Positions 5,926 to 7,311 of a DNA stretch of 7,311 nt are shown here, piece after piece. The notes beneath the pieces were generated by a model, which worked only from the letters and a program-made list of their open reading frames with translations, was not told where the DNA came from and did no database searches. The DNA comes from JAPXRI01 sp033813635 (lineage in GTDB: Bacteria; Bacillota; Clostridia; Oscillospirales; QAMX01). The translations under genes were made by a program, and so were the position numbers. The stretch spans positions 1 to 7,311 of the forward strand of contig JAPXRI010000049.1 in assembly GCA_033813635.1 (NCBI GenBank), given 5' to 3'. Numbering within the stretch: the stretch's first letter is position 1; the number at the start of each line of letters is the position of its first letter.

Positions 5926-5980
5926 GGCCGGAGCAAAATGCGTATTACGCATCAGCGCTTTTACGCGTTTTGCCTCGGCC
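5926..5980. terminator. Bidirectional intrinsic terminator between convergent genes
   Basis: The 18-base arms at 5926-5943 and 5963-5980 pair with one mismatch and two wobbles, including GGCCG/CGGCC and GCAAAA/TTTTGC blocks. On the plus strand the stem is followed by CTCTTTTATC, terminating the cyclase; on the minus strand it is followed by TTTTTG, terminating the peptidase. An alternative small hairpin TGCGT-att-ACGCA (5939-5951) overlaps the inner end. Position between two convergent stops fits the role. Confidence 0.75.
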
Positions 5981-5989
5981 CTCTTTTAT

Positions 5990-7311
5990 CTATCTTAAAT
6001 CTTTCAGGATCTTCTCCGCGCCGGAGGTTACGGAGCGGATGCAGCCGTCCTCGAACGGGGATTTCAGGCCCGCCGACTTGACAAGCTCGGTCAGGCGCTC
6101 GGACCCGGCCTTCTTCGAGAGCGCGATGTAGCTCTCCCAGGCTTTCGCGTTGTCCTTCTCCATCCAGATGCGGTACTCCAGCGCGCAGACCTGGGCGACG
6201 CAGTAGTCGATGTAGTAGAACGGGCGCTCGTAGATGTGGCTCTGGCGCTGCCAGTGCCCGCCCCTGCCGAAGAACGGGTCGTCGCCGAAGTCGAGGTAGG
6301 GCTTATACTCGCCCTCCAACCTCTTCCACGCCGCCTTGCGCTCCGCCGGGGTCATATCCGGGTTCTCGTAGACGATGTGCTGGAACTCGTCGACCATGCA
6401 GCCGTAGGGCAGGAATACCAGCGTCGAGGCCAGGTGCAGGTACTGGTACTTCCTCGTGTTCTCCCTAAAGAACAGGTTCATCCAGTGGGTCGTGAAGAAC
6501 TCCATCGACATCGAGTGGATTTCCGCCACGTCGTAGGTCGGGTCGCGGTACTCGAATACCGGCAGGTCCCGGGACAGGTAGTAGTTCAGCGCGTGCCCGC
6601 ACTCGTGGGTCAGCACGTCCACGTCCTCGCTGGTGCCGTTGAAGTTGGCGAACACGAACGGCGAGCCGAAGGCCGGGAACATCGTGCAGTAGCCGCCGCC
6701 GGACTTGCCCTCCTTCGCCAGCGCGTCGAACAGATCGTTATCCAGCATGAAGTTGATGAACTCCCTGGTCTCCGGCGAGAGCTCGGAGTACATCTTCCTG
6801 CCGTTCTCGAAGATCTGCTCCGGCGCGCCGCAGGGCGCCGGGTTGCCGTCCTTGAAGTACACGTCCTCGTCGTAGTACATCGGCTTTTCCACGCCCAAAT
6901 CCCTCCCGCGCTGGGCGTGCAGCTTCTCCAGGAACGGGACTAGGTCCTTTTTGACCTGATTTCTAAGCCCCTCCACGTCCTTCGGGCCGTAGCTGTTGCG
7001 CTTCATGCGGATATAGCCCAGCTCCACGTAGTTTTTATAGCCGAGCTTTTTCGCCATCGCGTCCCGCAGGCGGACGAGGGAGTCAAATATCTGGTCGAGC
7101 TTTTCGGCGTTTGCCATGAAGAACTCGGTGCGCTTGGCGTAGGCCGCCTTCCTGACCTCCCGGTCTGGCGAGAGCTGGTAGGCGCGCAGCTGGGAGAGGT
7201 TGACCCGCTTCCCGTCGAAATCCAGCTTGGCCGAGGCCAGCAGCTTTTTGTACTCGCTGCAGAGGGCGTTGTCCTTCTGCATCTCGGAAACTATCCGGTC
7301 GTCAAAGCCCT
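5990..7311 (-). CDS. M3-family oligoendopeptidase, 5' end outside window
   Basis: About 440 residues are present and the frame stays open at the right edge (G-F-D-D-R-I-V-S-E before the first ATG at 7282), so the gene begins outside; family members are about 560 residues, so some 120 are missing. It is a zinc metallopeptidase of family M3 (oligoendopeptidase F-like) that cleaves short peptides in the cytoplasm. Counting from the ATG at 7282, the zinc motif HECGH is at 226-230, with the third ligand region EIHSMSMEFF starting at E254. Other family hallmarks are GGGYCT and FANFNGTSEDVDVLTHE before the site, FLPYGCMVDEFQH after it, and the H-x-Y-x-x-P-F-Y-Y-I-D-Y block that contributes the catalytic-site tyrosine/histidine. 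The end, SPFEDGC, is also typical. It converges on the cyclase gene and shares its terminator. Third codon positions are very GC-rich. Confidence 0.95.
   Translation of the reverse strand, partial: GFDDRIVSEMQKDNALCSEYKKLLASAKLDFDGKRVNLSQLRAYQLSPDREVRKAAYAKRTEFFMANAEKLDQIFDSLVRLRDAMAKKLGYKNYVELGYIRMKRNSYGPKDVEGLRNQVKKDLVPFLEKLHAQRGRDLGVEKPMYYDEDVYFKDGNPAPCGAPEQIFENGRKMYSELSPETREFINFMLDNDLFDALAKEGKSGGGYCTMFPAFGSPFVFANFNGTSEDVDVLTHECGHALNYYLSRDLPVFEYRDPTYDVAEIHSMSMEFFTTHWMNLFFRENTRKYQYLHLASTLVFLPYGCMVDEFQHIVYENPDMTPAERKAAWKRLEGEYKPYLDFGDDPFFGRGGHWQRQSHIYERPFYYIDYCVAQVCALEYRIWMEKDNAKAWESYIALSKKAGSERLTELVKSAGLKSPFEDGCIRSVTSGAEKILKDLR

Noticed and set aside
6236..6943. A 235-codon plus-strand open frame inside the M3 peptidase
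   Set aside because: Its composition is dominated by Val, Leu, Arg and His, typical of the antisense of a GC-rich gene. The minus strand encodes an unmistakable HECGH peptidase.
1..7311. CRISPR arrays, tRNA or rRNA genes, and complete insertion sequences
   Set aside because: No regularly spaced repeats, no cloverleaf or rRNA signatures, and no transposase frame were seen on either strand.

Overview
The window reads as an accessory stretch of a Gram-positive, Clostridia-like genome (Bacillota). I infer this from the strong AGGAG-type ribosome binding sites, the M3-family oligoendopeptidase, the AbiEi-like antitoxin remnant and the HTH-regulator start, all of which resemble clostridial families. 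This is family recognition by eye, not a database search. The main body has moderate to high GC with many C/G third positions. Roughly the first 210 bases are strikingly AT-rich and look like a different piece of DNA.

Layout from left to right. At 1-29 is the first few codons of a leftward gene resembling small Cro/C1-type HTH regulators, with an extended -10 promoter and a good ribosome binding site. It is followed by AT-rich DNA that breaks into the 3' half of a histidine phosphatase gene (frame 124-495, minus). Next, minus strand, is an intact membrane-anchored PAS-GGDEF-HD-GYP protein (557-2269). Upstream of it (2422 to about 3236, minus) is a decayed patch. Here an unrecognised conserved-looking protein that has lost its start is joined out of frame to an AbiEi-type antitoxin that has lost its C-terminus and N-terminal part. 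The next minus-strand unit is a metallophosphoesterase (3345-4055) whose start overlaps the stop of a short DUF3788-like remnant (ATGA overlap), with a terminator-like hairpin after the phosphoesterase.

On the plus strand a second c-di-GMP gene follows: a six-helix membrane GGDEF diguanylate cyclase (4576-5799). It has a clear sigma-A promoter about 170 bases upstream and a long structured leader. A long imperfect hairpin at 5926-5980, with T-rich flanks on both strands, separates it from the convergent M3 oligoendopeptidase (5990 to beyond 7311, minus), whose N-terminus lies outside the window.

Functionally, the only clear theme is cyclic di-GMP signalling. One gene is a dedicated synthase and the other could both make and degrade the messenger. 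Both keep their catalytic motifs and the RxxD product-inhibition site. The phosphoesterase and peptidase are housekeeping-like. The remaining genes are remnants, which suggests a site of repeated insertion, deletion and gene decay. I did not find a complete new multi-gene system. The most interesting signals are the island-like junction near base 210, the out-of-frame fusion of two remnants near base 2850, and the long leader of the cyclase gene.
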